A stretch of 33,482 bases of DNA from Polyangiaceae bacterium (GTDB lineage: Bacteria; Myxococcota_A; Polyangia; Polyangiales; Polyangiaceae), in assembly GCA_025937785.1 (NCBI GenBank), contig JAICQQ010000079.1, forward strand, positions 1-33,482, read 5' to 3'. Below, in pieces: positions 16,883-24,113 of this stretch. The translations under genes and the position numbers were made by a program. The notes below the pieces were generated by a model. It was not told the DNA's origin, ran no database searches, and saw only the letters and a program-made list of their open reading frames with translations. How positions within the stretch are numbered: position 1 is the stretch's first letter; the number at the start of each line of letters is the position of its first letter.

Positions 16883-17689
16883 CTAGAAATAAGTATCAAA
16901 CATTTCGCTATTTTGCAAGCGTCCAGAGCGCGCCGTTAACACTTCGCAGCCCGTCGGTGTCACCAGGATGGTGTGTTCGAATTGCGCGGACAGCTTCCCG
17001 TCGATGGTGACGGCAGTCCAATCGTCATCCAGCACCCTGGTCTCGTAGCGCCCTTCGTTGATCATGGGTTCGATGGTGAACGTCATCCCCGGCTTGAAGC
17101 GACGTCCAGTACCACGTCGACCCACATGACTGACCTTGGGTTCATCGTGAAATACCCGGCCAATGCCGTGCCCCACGAAGTCTTGGACGACGGAGCACCC
17201 CTGCGCTTCCGCGAATTCTTGAATGGCGGCGCCGATGTCGCCGAAACGGTTGCCCGGTTTGACCTCGGCAATGGCGAGCTCGAGCGACCGGCGCGCGACC
17301 TCCGTCACGTGCTTGGCTGCCTTGCTCGGCTTGCCGACATAAAAGGTTGCGGAAGTGTCGCCGAAGTACCCTTGGTAAAGGTGCGTCACATCGACGTTGA
17401 TGATGTCCCCGTCCTGAAGCCGGCGCGGTCCGGGAATGCCGTGGCAGACGACCTCGTTCACCGATGTGCAGACGCTCTTGGGAAACCCGCGATAGTTCAA
17501 CGGTGCGGGCCGCGCGCCCAACTTGAGCGTGTCCTGGTGGACGAAATCGTCGATGTCCTGCGTGGTGATGCCCGCCTCGATCATGGGGCCGACTCGGCTG
17601 AGTGTGTCGGCGGCGAGCGCGCATACCTCTCGCATGAACTGAATCTCACGCTCCGTCTTGATCTCGATGGAACTGCCAGGGAAACGCAT
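16883..17689 (-). CDS. map: Type I methionine aminopeptidase
   Basis: 268 aa from the ATG at 17689; the frame runs further upstream but overlaps the preceding gene and lacks homology there. The pita-bread metalloprotease fold is complete. Substrate-side His83 (VCHGIPG), metal ligands Asp100 (NVDVT), Asp111 (GDTSA), His174 (GHGIG), Glu207 (TIEPM) and Glu238 (FEHT) are all visible. The enzyme removes the initiator methionine from nascent proteins after deformylation. The C-terminus LTARSGRLQNSEMFDTYF extends about 15 residues beyond many family members. A lipoprotein gene ends 20 bases upstream of its start, so the pair is likely one transcript. Confidence 0.95.
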   Translation of the reverse strand: MRFPGSSIEIKTEREIQFMREVCALAADTLSRVGPMIEAGITTQDIDDFVHQDTLKLGARPAPLNYRGFPKSVCTSVNEVVCHGIPGPRRLQDGDIINVDVTHLYQGYFGDTSATFYVGKPSKAAKHVTEVARRSLELAIAEVKPGNRFGDIGAAIQEFAEAQGCSVVQDFVGHGIGRVFHDEPKVSHVGRRGTGRRFKPGMTFTIEPMINEGRYETRVLDDDWTAVTIDGKLSAQFEHTILVTPTGCEVLTARSGRLQNSEMFDTYF

Positions 17690-17708
17690 ATGGATCTCGG
17701 GTGGTGTT

Positions 17709-18260
17709 CTAGGGTGGTGGTGGCGCTGCGGACAAGACTTGCTGAACGGCAAGATGTACGGCGGGAATGTTCGGCTCAGCGCGAAAATGCACGCGCTCTT
17801 CGCCCGCCTGGTTATAGCGCCGATAGAAGAGGACCACATCCTTGCCGAGCAGGGTCGGGCGCTGCCAGCGAAAGAAGCGGTGAGACGGGCTATTGGGGGC
17901 GAGGGTGAGCCGCACGGTGGGTTCGGGCGCGGCGCCCGCGAGGGGGGGGGTTTGCGTCTTGCACTCCACGATGACCAGCGCGCCCCCGTCTGCCGTCGGT
18001 TGCTCCGAAGCCGTCACGATCCGTGCGATGGCCACCGTGTCTGCCAGCCGGACGCGATCGGTCAATTTGGCATTCGGGTACCAGGCGATGCGTCCGAAGA
18101 CCGCCTCGTCGAACTGGTCGTCGAACAGGGCGGCTTCTGCAGGCGTGAAGCTCGGAAGCTCCACCACTTCCTCACTTGCAGGTCTTACGGCCGGCCCGCA
18201 ACTCGGCGATACTACAGCGAAAGCTATCGCGAGGCATACCAGTGCGGTCCGACCGATCAA
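17709..18260 (-). CDS. Lipoprotein of unknown function upstream of map
   Basis: 183 aa. The start appears to be a TTG at 18260, giving the signal MIGRTALVCLAIAFAVVSPSC with the lipobox Cys at residue 21 (SPSC, weak at -3). The mature domain of about 150 residues mixes strands and helices and ends with AAPPPP. The stretch RLADTVAIARIVTASEQ, together with later VRLTLAPNS and GKDVVLFYRRY, suggests a small beta-barrel-like domain, but I do not recognise it. Probably co-transcribed with map, with a 19-base gap. Its upstream region is shared with the divergent exported protein at 18537. Confidence 0.6.
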   Translation of the reverse strand: MIGRTALVCLAIAFAVVSPSCGPAVRPASEEVVELPSFTPAEAALFDDQFDEAVFGRIAWYPNAKLTDRVRLADTVAIARIVTASEQPTADGGALVIVECKTQTPPLAGAAPEPTVRLTLAPNSPSHRFFRWQRPTLLGKDVVLFYRRYNQAGEERVHFRAEPNIPAVHLAVQQVLSAAPPPP

Positions 18261-18524
18261 GTCGCTCGTTTTAGCCGGGCTTGGGAATCGAGTCGAGCCC
18301 GCCGACCGCAGTCACAACAGATTTTGACAAACTGCCCAAAACCTGGCGCACGCGCACGACTTTTTCGCGCGCGCTTCGATAGATTCTGCCACTACTACGT
18401 CTAAACGTTAACCGCCCCGCCTTGTAGGGCGTTGTCAGCCAGTGATAGCTTCGCGCGCTCGACCGTAGCGTCGTGCGCCGAAACCGTGAGCGTCGACCGC
18501 CAGACAGCAACGACGGAGTCTTTT

Positions 18525-18530
18525 GGAGGA
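18525..18530 (+). promoter_or_regulatory. Shine-Dalgarno GGAGGA deciding the start at 18537
   Basis: A strong GGAGGA lies six bases before ATG 18537. This start is followed at once by a signal peptide. It overrides an in-frame start 35 codons upstream at 18432. Confidence 0.8.
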
Positions 18531-18536
18531 AACCAA

Positions 18537-19415
18537 ATGAAATTGAGAGGATGGCTCAGAGCCGCGAGCGTTTCAGGACTGACGGGCTCGGTGTTGATCA
18601 CCAGCGCGTTCTTGACGGGCGGCGCCGTGGTCGCGACGGCCAGCGCGGCACCAACGGTCCACCAGGCGGCGGCGCAAGCCAAGGAAGGCGATAAGGAAAA
18701 GGCGAAGGAACCGAAGAAAGAAGGCTTGCCCTTTCCCGCGCCGAAGGGGCTGCGCTTTGGTTTGACGCCCGACCAGCTGAGCGACTTCTACGGGAAGGTT
18801 TGGGATCAAGAGTTCCTGGCTCTTTTCAAGAAGGCCGACCCCTCACAGCATCAGGCGCTCGAGTACGAGTTGCAGGACAAGAAGGCCCTGTTGAAGCGCA
18901 ACCTGATCGGCTTCGGCAAGCTTCCTACGGGCATCGATCAGTCCCCGTTGAAGGGCGAATACTCGTACTTGAACGGCGAAAGCATGACCCGCTTCACGCA
19001 GAAGAGCGGCACACGTCGTAACTTCTTCTTCTTCAAGAGCGTCGGCCTCTGGAAGATCTACGACGAGTACAAGCTGCGAGCGGGCGGTCCACTGGGGGGT
19101 ACCTTCGACGAGGCGGTCGCCGCGCTGGAGAAAAAGTTCGGAAAGAAACCGAAGTTGCAGAAGGCCGACTTCGAGAAGGGTCGTTCCTTCGACACGGCGG
19201 AATGGAGCGACAACAGGATCATCATTCGCGCCGTGAACCGCGACTACCAGAAGATCGTCGGCCTCGTGTACGTCAACAAGGAAACCGAGGCTGATCTCGA
19301 CAAGCTGCGCTCGCACAAGGCAGCGGCGGAACCCATCGACGCCGCAGTGAAAGCCGCGACGACGAAGCCCCCTCCCGAGAAGCCCGGTCCGAAGAAGCCC
19401 GCGGCCGACGAATAA
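18537..19415 (+). CDS. Exported protein of unknown function
   Basis: 292 aa from the ATG at 18537. The signal peptide covers residues 1-~38 (basic KLRGWLR, long hydrophobic core, cleavage near ASA-AP). A Lys/Glu/Pro-rich linker follows (KEGDKEKAKEPKKEG). The central domain, ~residues 60-255, begins GLRFGLTPDQLSDFY, a helix style seen in proteins that start with GxxxGMTxxEV, and includes FFFFKSVGLWKIYDEYKL. The tail is Lys/Pro-rich (TKPPPEKPGPKKPAADE). Charged linkers at both ends suggest a soluble periplasmic domain on a flexible tether. The family is not recognised. It faces the NifU-like gene across a hairpin. Confidence 0.75.
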   Translation: MKLRGWLRAASVSGLTGSVLITSAFLTGGAVVATASAAPTVHQAAAQAKEGDKEKAKEPKKEGLPFPAPKGLRFGLTPDQLSDFYGKVWDQEFLALFKKADPSQHQALEYELQDKKALLKRNLIGFGKLPTGIDQSPLKGEYSYLNGESMTRFTQKSGTRRNFFFFKSVGLWKIYDEYKLRAGGPLGGTFDEAVAALEKKFGKKPKLQKADFEKGRSFDTAEWSDNRIIIRAVNRDYQKIVGLVYVNKETEADLDKLRSHKAAAEPIDAAVKAATTKPPPEKPGPKKPAADE

Positions 19416-19453
19416 AGCTGAGCCTCGACTCTCGGAAGCGGGTTTGCGTGAAC

Positions 19454-19496
19454 AGGCGCGGGTGACTTTGCAGGTCGCCCGCGCCTTTGCTTTGTG
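19454..19496 (+). terminator. Intrinsic terminator after the exported protein gene
   Basis: A 13-bp stem (19454-19466 with 19474-19486, one G-U pair) closes a seven-base TTTGCAG loop and is followed by TTGCTTTGTG. It sits between convergent genes and should stop transcription from the left; read from the other side it lacks a T-run. Confidence 0.7.
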
Positions 19497-19565
19497 CAGA
19501 GTGCCGGCTGCCGAAGCGAAGCGTGCTGCCCGGGCCGGCCGCGACGTGAGCGTATGCTCCGCGGT

Positions 19566-19874
19566 TTAGGCGGGGGCGGGTGCAGTGACTGCCGGCGCAA
19601 TCAGCGAGGCGCCTTCCGGAACCATGTAGCCCGAGCTCAAGATGACGCGTGCGCTCGGCAACATTGCCGAAATCAGCGGCTCGATGATGCGCCGCACCAC
19701 GAGTGTGTTTCCAGGGCAGCCAGAAAAGCGACCGCGTAAGTGGAGAGCGACCGTGCGATCGTCGGCCATCACTAGGTAGAGCTCCCCCTGATCTGCCCAG
19801 ATCATCGGTCCAAGCACCTCACGGAGAACATCGAGGAGCTCCTGGTTCGCGCTGCGCAGGTCAACAGGGCGCAT
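19566..19874 (-). CDS. NifU-like C-terminal domain protein with a single cysteine
   Basis: 102 aa from the ATG at 19874. The pattern VLGPMIWADQGELYLVMADD, then TVALHLRGRFSGCPGNTLVV and RRIIEPLISAMLPSARVIL follows the NifU C-terminal (Nfu) fold: a basic helix, an acidic strand pair, then the loop G-x-C-x-x-C-P-x-S. Here the first cysteine of CxxC is Phe50 while Cys53 is kept. Nfu proteins assemble and pass on [4Fe-4S] clusters, bridging two monomers with two cysteines each. With only one, cluster binding would need another ligand or would be lost. The tail is Ala/Pro-rich (PAVTAPAPA). The gene is alone, divergent from the rpsP operon. Confidence 0.6.
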   Translation of the reverse strand: MRPVDLRSANQELLDVLREVLGPMIWADQGELYLVMADDRTVALHLRGRFSGCPGNTLVVRRIIEPLISAMLPSARVILSSGYMVPEGASLIAPAVTAPAPA

Positions 19875-19899
19875 TTCACAACAGAAGGTACCACGGCGC

Positions 19900-19929
19900 T
19901 TGACCAGACCGCGAGGGTTCCTCTACCTT
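19900..19929 (+). promoter_or_regulatory. Possible promoter of the rpsP operon
   Basis: TTGACC (19900-19905), an 18-base spacer and TACCTT form a weak sigma70-like pair about 130 bases before rpsP. The match is poor at the -10 site, so this is a candidate only. Confidence 0.25.
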
Positions 19930-20056
19930 TCGCCGCCCGGTTCGGACCGCCCTGGCCCAAAGACCGGGTTTTGGCGCGCGCTCCCTGGCGCGAACCGACG
20001 CGGGTGCTACCTTCTGGTGGTCCCGGATTGAGATGGACTTGAATTAAAGGAAAAGC

Positions 20057-20305
20057 ATGGCTGTTCACATTCGCCTTGCACGGCACGGCACTAAGAAGCG
20101 CGCATTTTATCGCGTTGTTGTTACGGACGGTAGGAGCCCACGGGACGGGCGCTTCATCGAGAACCTGGGAACCTTCGACCCAGCCATCGAGAAAGACGCG
20201 CTCAGATTGGATCGGGAGCGCCTCACGTATTGGCAGGGTAAGGGCGCGCAAACGTCGCATACCTTGGCACGACTCCTCAAGCAGCAGGCATCGACTCAAG
20301 CCTAA
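20057..20305 (+). CDS. rpsP: 30S ribosomal protein S16
   Basis: 82 aa, full length. MAVHIRLARHGTKKRAFYRV followed by VVTDGRSPRDGRFIENLGTF is the S16 signature. S16 binds 16S rRNA in the body of the small subunit and is needed early in 30S assembly. The start is ATG at 20057, preceded by AAAGGAA about seven bases upstream. It heads the classical rpsP-khpA-rimM-trmD group, with a 116-base gap to khpA that holds a strong hairpin. Confidence 0.98.
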   Translation: MAVHIRLARHGTKKRAFYRVVVTDGRSPRDGRFIENLGTFDPAIEKDALRLDRERLTYWQGKGAQTSHTLARLLKQQASTQA

Positions 20306-20327
20306 CCCCACCTCTGGTGCCGGAAGC

Positions 20328-20352
20328 GCTCGCGGCCTCCGGCCGTGCGAGC
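20328..20352 (+). other. Strong hairpin between rpsP and khpA
   Basis: GCTCGC-GGCC pairs with GGCC-GT-GCGAGC around a TCC loop; the only irregularity is a two-base bulge. No T-run follows. It may act as an RNA processing or stabilising element that lets rpsP be expressed above the downstream genes. Confidence 0.4.
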
Positions 20353-20421
20353 CGACGGAGTGACTTCGTTGTTCCCTGTTCCCTCGTTTCAGCGCTTGCG
20401 ATTATCGGAGTTACGTCACCC

Positions 20422-20658
20422 ATGGCTCTCAAGGAATTAATAGCGACCATCGCAGAAGCCCTCGTCGACGACCCTGACAGCGTCGAGGTTACGGAGATCG
20501 AGGGCGACCACAACTCGTTGATCGAGTTGAAAGTTGCAAAAAGCGATATTGGGAAGGTGATCGGCAAAGACGGGCGGACTGCTCAGTCGATGCGCACCAT
20601 CTTGACCGCGGCGTCCACCAAGCTCGGGCGGCGCGCGCACCTCGACATCGTCGATTGA
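20422..20658 (+). CDS. khpA: KH-domain RNA-binding protein KhpA
   Basis: 78 aa from the ATG at 20422; the frame stays open upstream, but MALKELIATIAEALVDDPDS is the normal beginning. One KH domain fills the protein, with the GxxG loop GKDG at residues 48-51 inside IGKVIGKDGRTAQSMR. KhpA binds RNA, usually with KhpB, and affects cell elongation and small-RNA function in Gram-positives. Its place between rpsP and rimM is widespread. Its TGA overlaps the TTG start of rimM, so translation is coupled. Confidence 0.95.
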   Translation: MALKELIATIAEALVDDPDSVEVTEIEGDHNSLIELKVAKSDIGKVIGKDGRTAQSMRTILTAASTKLGRRAHLDIVD

Positions 20659-21161
20659 AGACGATTGAGTTGGGGTTCGTCACACGCCCTCACGGAGTAA
20701 GGGGGGAACTAAAGGTCAAGTTGCACTTCGAACAGAGTAATGCCCTGTTCGAAGTGCCCCGTGTCTGGCTCGCCCAGGGGGACGAGGTACCGAAGCCCTA
20801 CGCGATAGCCGGGGTCCGGCGCGCTGGAAAGGGGTGCCTCCTTGCCCTCGCGGGTGTCGCGACGCGCGATGCTGCCGAAGCGTTGCAAGGCGCGTGCGTC
20901 CGCATCGAGCGCGACGAGCTGCCAGCCCTCGCCACCGATGAATATTACCTGGTGGACGTCGTGGGGTGCGAGGTGTTGGGCCCGGCGGGGTCAGTGGGTG
21001 TGGTGCATGCGGTGGAAGCCCACCCCACCGTCGACTCGCTGTTGATCGCCACCCCGGAGGGACGGACGCTCGCGCAACCGCTGGACGACGCTTGGATAGA
21101 GAGCGTGTCGATCGCGGAGCGCCGGGTGGTCTTGCGCTCGCTGGATGGCTTGATCGACTGA
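20655..21161 (+). CDS. rimM: Ribosome maturation factor RimM
   Basis: 168 aa from a TTG that overlaps the khpA stop by four bases. The N-terminal beta-barrel has the family hallmark GFVTRPHGVRGELKVKLH at residues 7-24, and the C-terminal PRC-barrel contains EYYLVDVVGCEV and ends DDAWIESVSIAERRVVLRSL. RimM binds S19 and helps fold the 16S rRNA 3' head domain during 30S assembly. Length is normal. trmD follows after 36 bases. Confidence 0.96.
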   Translation: MKTIELGFVTRPHGVRGELKVKLHFEQSNALFEVPRVWLAQGDEVPKPYAIAGVRRAGKGCLLALAGVATRDAAEALQGACVRIERDELPALATDEYYLVDVVGCEVLGPAGSVGVVHAVEAHPTVDSLLIATPEGRTLAQPLDDAWIESVSIAERRVVLRSLDGLID

Positions 21162-21197
21162 GCCCATCGGTCGACAATCGCGTCGAGAAACGAGAAC

Positions 21198-21908
21198 GTG
21201 CGCATCGGGATCGTCACTTTGTTCCCCGACCTGTTCGAGCCTTTTTTGCGGCTGGGGTTCGTGGGAAAGGCCATCGCGCAGGGGCAGCTCGAGGTGTGTT
21301 TCGAGAACCTGCGCGACCACGGCCTGGGGGTGCACAAGAGCGTCGACGACACACCCTATGGTGGCGGCTCGGGCATGGTGATGCGCGTCGATTGCTTGAT
21401 GGGCGCTCTCGAGTCCGCACAAGCCAAGAGCCCCGTGCCTTTGCGGAAGGTCCTGCTGACGCCGCAAGGGCGCCCTTTTCGCCAGCCAGTGGCTCGCGAG
21501 CTGGCGCGACACGCGGGGCTACTTTTGGTCTGCGGACGCTATGAAGGCTTCGATGAGCGCATCCGACTGTTCGTCGACGACGAAATCTCGCTGGGAGACT
21601 TCGTGATGACCGGCGGTGAGGTGGCAGCCATGGCCATAACGGAAGCTTGCGTGCGCTTGCTCCCCGGCGTGCTCGGCAACGAGGCGTCCATCGACGAGGA
21701 GTCGTTCAGCGAATCGCTGGAGGGGATGCTCGAGTATCCGCAGTACACGCGCCCCGCTACCTTTCGCGGGCTCGAGGTGCCCGAGGTCCTGAAGGGCGGA
21801 GATCACGCAAAGGTCGCGTCGTGGCGGAGACAGCAGGCGCGTGAGCGCACACACTCGAGGCGCCCCGAACTCGTGCCGGCGGCGGAGCAGGACCCGCGCC
21901 GCCGATGA
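21198..21908 (+). CDS. trmD: tRNA (guanine-37-N1)-methyltransferase
   Basis: 236 aa from the GTG at 21198. The SPOUT-fold trefoil knot is intact: DDTPYGGGSGMVMR at ~51-64, VCGRYEGFDERI, and GDFVMTGGEVAAMAITEA. The C-terminal tRNA-binding helical domain includes YPQYTRPATFRG and EVLKGGDHAKVASWRR. The enzyme methylates G37 next to the anticodon using S-adenosylmethionine and prevents +1 frameshifts. The stop overlaps the next start (ATGA), coupling it to a second SPOUT protein. Confidence 0.98.
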   Translation: MRIGIVTLFPDLFEPFLRLGFVGKAIAQGQLEVCFENLRDHGLGVHKSVDDTPYGGGSGMVMRVDCLMGALESAQAKSPVPLRKVLLTPQGRPFRQPVARELARHAGLLLVCGRYEGFDERIRLFVDDEISLGDFVMTGGEVAAMAITEACVRLLPGVLGNEASIDEESFSESLEGMLEYPQYTRPATFRGLEVPEVLKGGDHAKVASWRRQQARERTHSRRPELVPAAEQDPRRR

Positions 21909-22465
21909 CTCGCACGGTGGCCTTAGCGCTGCTCCACCACCCTGTCGTCGATCGGCAAGGTGAAGTCGTGACCAGCGCCATCACCAACCTGGACCTGCAC
22001 GACATCGCGCGCAGTGCCTTCACCTACGGGCTCGATCGTTTTTACGCAGTTCACCCCATCGAGGCGCAACGTGAGCTGGCGCTCTGCATCAAGTCGCATT
22101 GGGTGGAGGGGAGCGGGGCCCGGCGCATCCCGGATCGCCAGCGTGCCCTGAGCCGACTCGAGGTCGTCGATTCTCTCGACCGAGCCATCGCCGAGCTCGA
22201 GCCGCCGGTCGAGCTCTGGGCGACTAGCGCCGCGGCAGGACCGGGGCGGCTCGGATACGCGGAGGCACGCGCGCGCGCGCGCCAAGGGCAGGGGACGGTG
22301 CTCTTGGTCTTCGGAACCGGCTGGGGCTTGGCTCCCAGCGTCATTGATCGCTCCAACCAGGTGCTAGAGCCAATTCGCTCACCCCGCAGCGACGGCTACA
22401 ATCACCTCAGCGTGCGGGCTGCGGCCGCGATCATCCTCGACAGGTTGTTCGGGCATGAAGGTTGA
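21905..22465 (+). CDS. TrmD-linked SPOUT RNA methyltransferase
   Basis: 186 aa from an ATG that overlaps the trmD stop by four bases. It resembles the small SPOUT family (PF09936, Aquifex aq_054-like) found next to trmD or fused behind it in several Deltaproteobacteria and Aquificae. Visible marks are LALLHHPVVDRQGEVVTSAI, the FGTGWGLAP loop near residues 139-147, and the knot segment RSDGYNHLSVRAAAAIILD. The RNA target is not known to me. It overlaps the following acyltransferase by 11 bases, so the run from khpA to the acyltransferase is tightly coupled. Confidence 0.85.
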   Translation: MTRTVALALLHHPVVDRQGEVVTSAITNLDLHDIARSAFTYGLDRFYAVHPIEAQRELALCIKSHWVEGSGARRIPDRQRALSRLEVVDSLDRAIAELEPPVELWATSAAAGPGRLGYAEARARARQGQGTVLLVFGTGWGLAPSVIDRSNQVLEPIRSPRSDGYNHLSVRAAAAIILDRLFGHEG

Positions 22466-23324
22466 TCACGTCGTGCTCAGGCGCCTGGCCTATTGGGGCG
22501 CCCGCTACGGTCCGCGCCGGTTCGTCGAACACAGCCCGCCGCTCTTGGGTTTGATGTTCGCGGCGGGCTTGCCTGGAGCGCGAGCGAGCGTGCTGCAGAA
22601 CATCAGGCGCGTGATGGGATCGCGGCAGCCGTGGATCGAGACTTACGATACGGCTCGCACTTTCATGAACTACGCCGCGTGTCTGGCCGAAGGGCTCGCC
22701 ATGGATCGGAGCGAGGGCCAGCGGGCGGAGTTCAGCGTGGAGGGGCGCGAATATCTCACCGCGGCGTTGGCTTCGGGGCGCGGGCTGATCCTGCTCACGG
22801 CGCACGTGGGGCCCTTCGAGGCGGCGGCCCAGCTGTTTACCCGAGATTTCCAAGTGAAGCTCATGGTGGTGATGCACCGTGAGGCGGACGCAGAGGCCCG
22901 GCGCTTTCACGACGAGCTGCGGCAGAGGCGCGGCATCATCGTGACTCACGTCGGCGAACATCCGACCGATGCCCTGCCCGTGCTGTCGCATTTGCAGAAG
23001 GGTGGTGTTGCGGCGATTCAACTCGACCGCGTACCGGAGCAGAGTCGCGAACTCGACACCCGATTGTTCGGCGCGACCTGGCGCTTACCCGCCGGCCCCT
23101 TCCGACTCGCAGCCCTGTGCGACGTGCCCTTGATGACGGTGTTTGCTCGGCGGCGTGGGTTTTACGACTACGAAGTCGTGCTGGGCGAACCCATCAGGGT
23201 CACCAAGGCCGATCTCGAGGACGGCGTGCTGCAAATAGCGCAAAGGCTGGCCACGGAGGTCGAGCGCGCGATCCTGCGAGATCCCACGCAGTGGTTTCAT
23301 TTCCAGCCCGTCAAACAGCCCTGA
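22455..23324 (+). CDS. LpxL/HtrB-family lipid A-type acyltransferase
   Basis: 289 aa from an ATG inside the previous gene. The catalytic HxxxxE is at His117-Glu122 (TAHVGPFE), as in LpxL/LpxM. Other family marks are SVLQNIRRVM near residue 45, FMNYAACLAEG, a charged block QLDRVPEQSR and LPAGPFRLAALCDVPLMTVF. These enzymes add a secondary acyl chain to lipid A or to related phospholipids at the inner membrane. A clear N-terminal membrane anchor is short here. Whether the substrate is lipid A or another lipid cannot be read from the sequence. A terminator-like hairpin follows. Confidence 0.85.
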   Translation: MKVDHVVLRRLAYWGARYGPRRFVEHSPPLLGLMFAAGLPGARASVLQNIRRVMGSRQPWIETYDTARTFMNYAACLAEGLAMDRSEGQRAEFSVEGREYLTAALASGRGLILLTAHVGPFEAAAQLFTRDFQVKLMVVMHREADAEARRFHDELRQRRGIIVTHVGEHPTDALPVLSHLQKGGVAAIQLDRVPEQSRELDTRLFGATWRLPAGPFRLAALCDVPLMTVFARRRGFYDYEVVLGEPIRVTKADLEDGVLQIAQRLATEVERAILRDPTQWFHFQPVKQP

Positions 23325-23363
23325 GCGCGTGGCGCAAACGCCCGCAGCCTGACGCGACGCGCC

Positions 23364-23405
23364 CCGCCGCTGGGCCGGACGTGAGCCTGCTGCGGTTTTA
23401 TTTTT
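23364..23405 (+). terminator. Terminator closing the rpsP-acyltransferase operon
   Basis: CCGCCGCTGG (23364-23373) pairs with CCTGCTGCGG (23386-23395) at eight of ten positions and is followed directly by TTTTATTTTT. This is the clearest stop in the region and separates the operon from the DUF72 gene. Confidence 0.55.
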
Positions 23406-23451
23406 GCGGAGGGGCTGGCGAGACTCGGGACTCTTTGGCAAAAGCAGGTCG

Positions 23452-24096
23452 ATGCTCTTCGTAGGTCAGGCTTCCCTGCAGGGGGACATCGCGAGATACG
23501 CTCAGCACTTCAACCTGCTCGAGCTCCACACGGAACCCGGCCGTTTGCCGAAAGCGGCGGGCCTGCGCAAATGGGTAGAGAGCGCGGGCGAAGGGTTCAG
23601 CTTTAGCCTGCGGGTTCCCGCGAAGGTGTGGAGTGCCGACGCTGCTGACGGCGAAGCGCTCATCGACTATGTCCACGCGGTCGCCGCGACCTTGAAGCCC
23701 GCGGTGTATCTGCTGCAGACGCCGGCTACGGCTACACCGACCGCTCGCAACAAGGCGCGCATCGCTGAGCTCTGCGAGCGCTTGCGCCAGCCCGATATCG
23801 CGCTCGCCTGGGAGCCGCGCGGCATCTGGCAGGCCGACGAGCTCGAGGAGATCGCCGACAGCCTCGACGTGCTCTTGGTGCGTGACCTCAGTCGCGACGA
23901 AGAAGTCGCTTCGGCAGCGACGGTGTACACGCGCCTCTTGGCGCTGGGCGACGCGACGCACGTGCGGAGCGGTGTCGCCTACGAAGTCGCCGAGAAGCTC
24001 GCCGGGTGCGAGCGGGCATTCGTGGTGATGGAGGGGACTGGTGCCAAAGGGGCAGCCAAGATCATTCGCGAGAACCTGGACGACGCGACGAGCTGA
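23452..24096 (+). CDS. DUF72-family protein
   Basis: 214 aa from the ATG at 23452. The first strand MLFVGQASLQG replaces the usual GTSGWSY motif, but the body follows DUF72, a TIM-barrel-like domain: HFNLLELHTEPGRLPKAAGL, then FSFSLRVPAKVWS, AVYLLQTPATATP, IALAWEPRGIW and the later LLVRDLSR. The biochemical role of the family is unresolved. The protein is shorter than typical members (~240-290 aa), because the loop after strand 1 is reduced. The next gene starts 17 bases downstream and is probably co-transcribed. Confidence 0.7.
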   Translation: MLFVGQASLQGDIARYAQHFNLLELHTEPGRLPKAAGLRKWVESAGEGFSFSLRVPAKVWSADAADGEALIDYVHAVAATLKPAVYLLQTPATATPTARNKARIAELCERLRQPDIALAWEPRGIWQADELEEIADSLDVLLVRDLSRDEEVASAATVYTRLLALGDATHVRSGVAYEVAEKLAGCERAFVVMEGTGAKGAAKIIRENLDDATS

Positions 24097-24113
24097 GGGG
24101 CGGGCCAAAGAAC

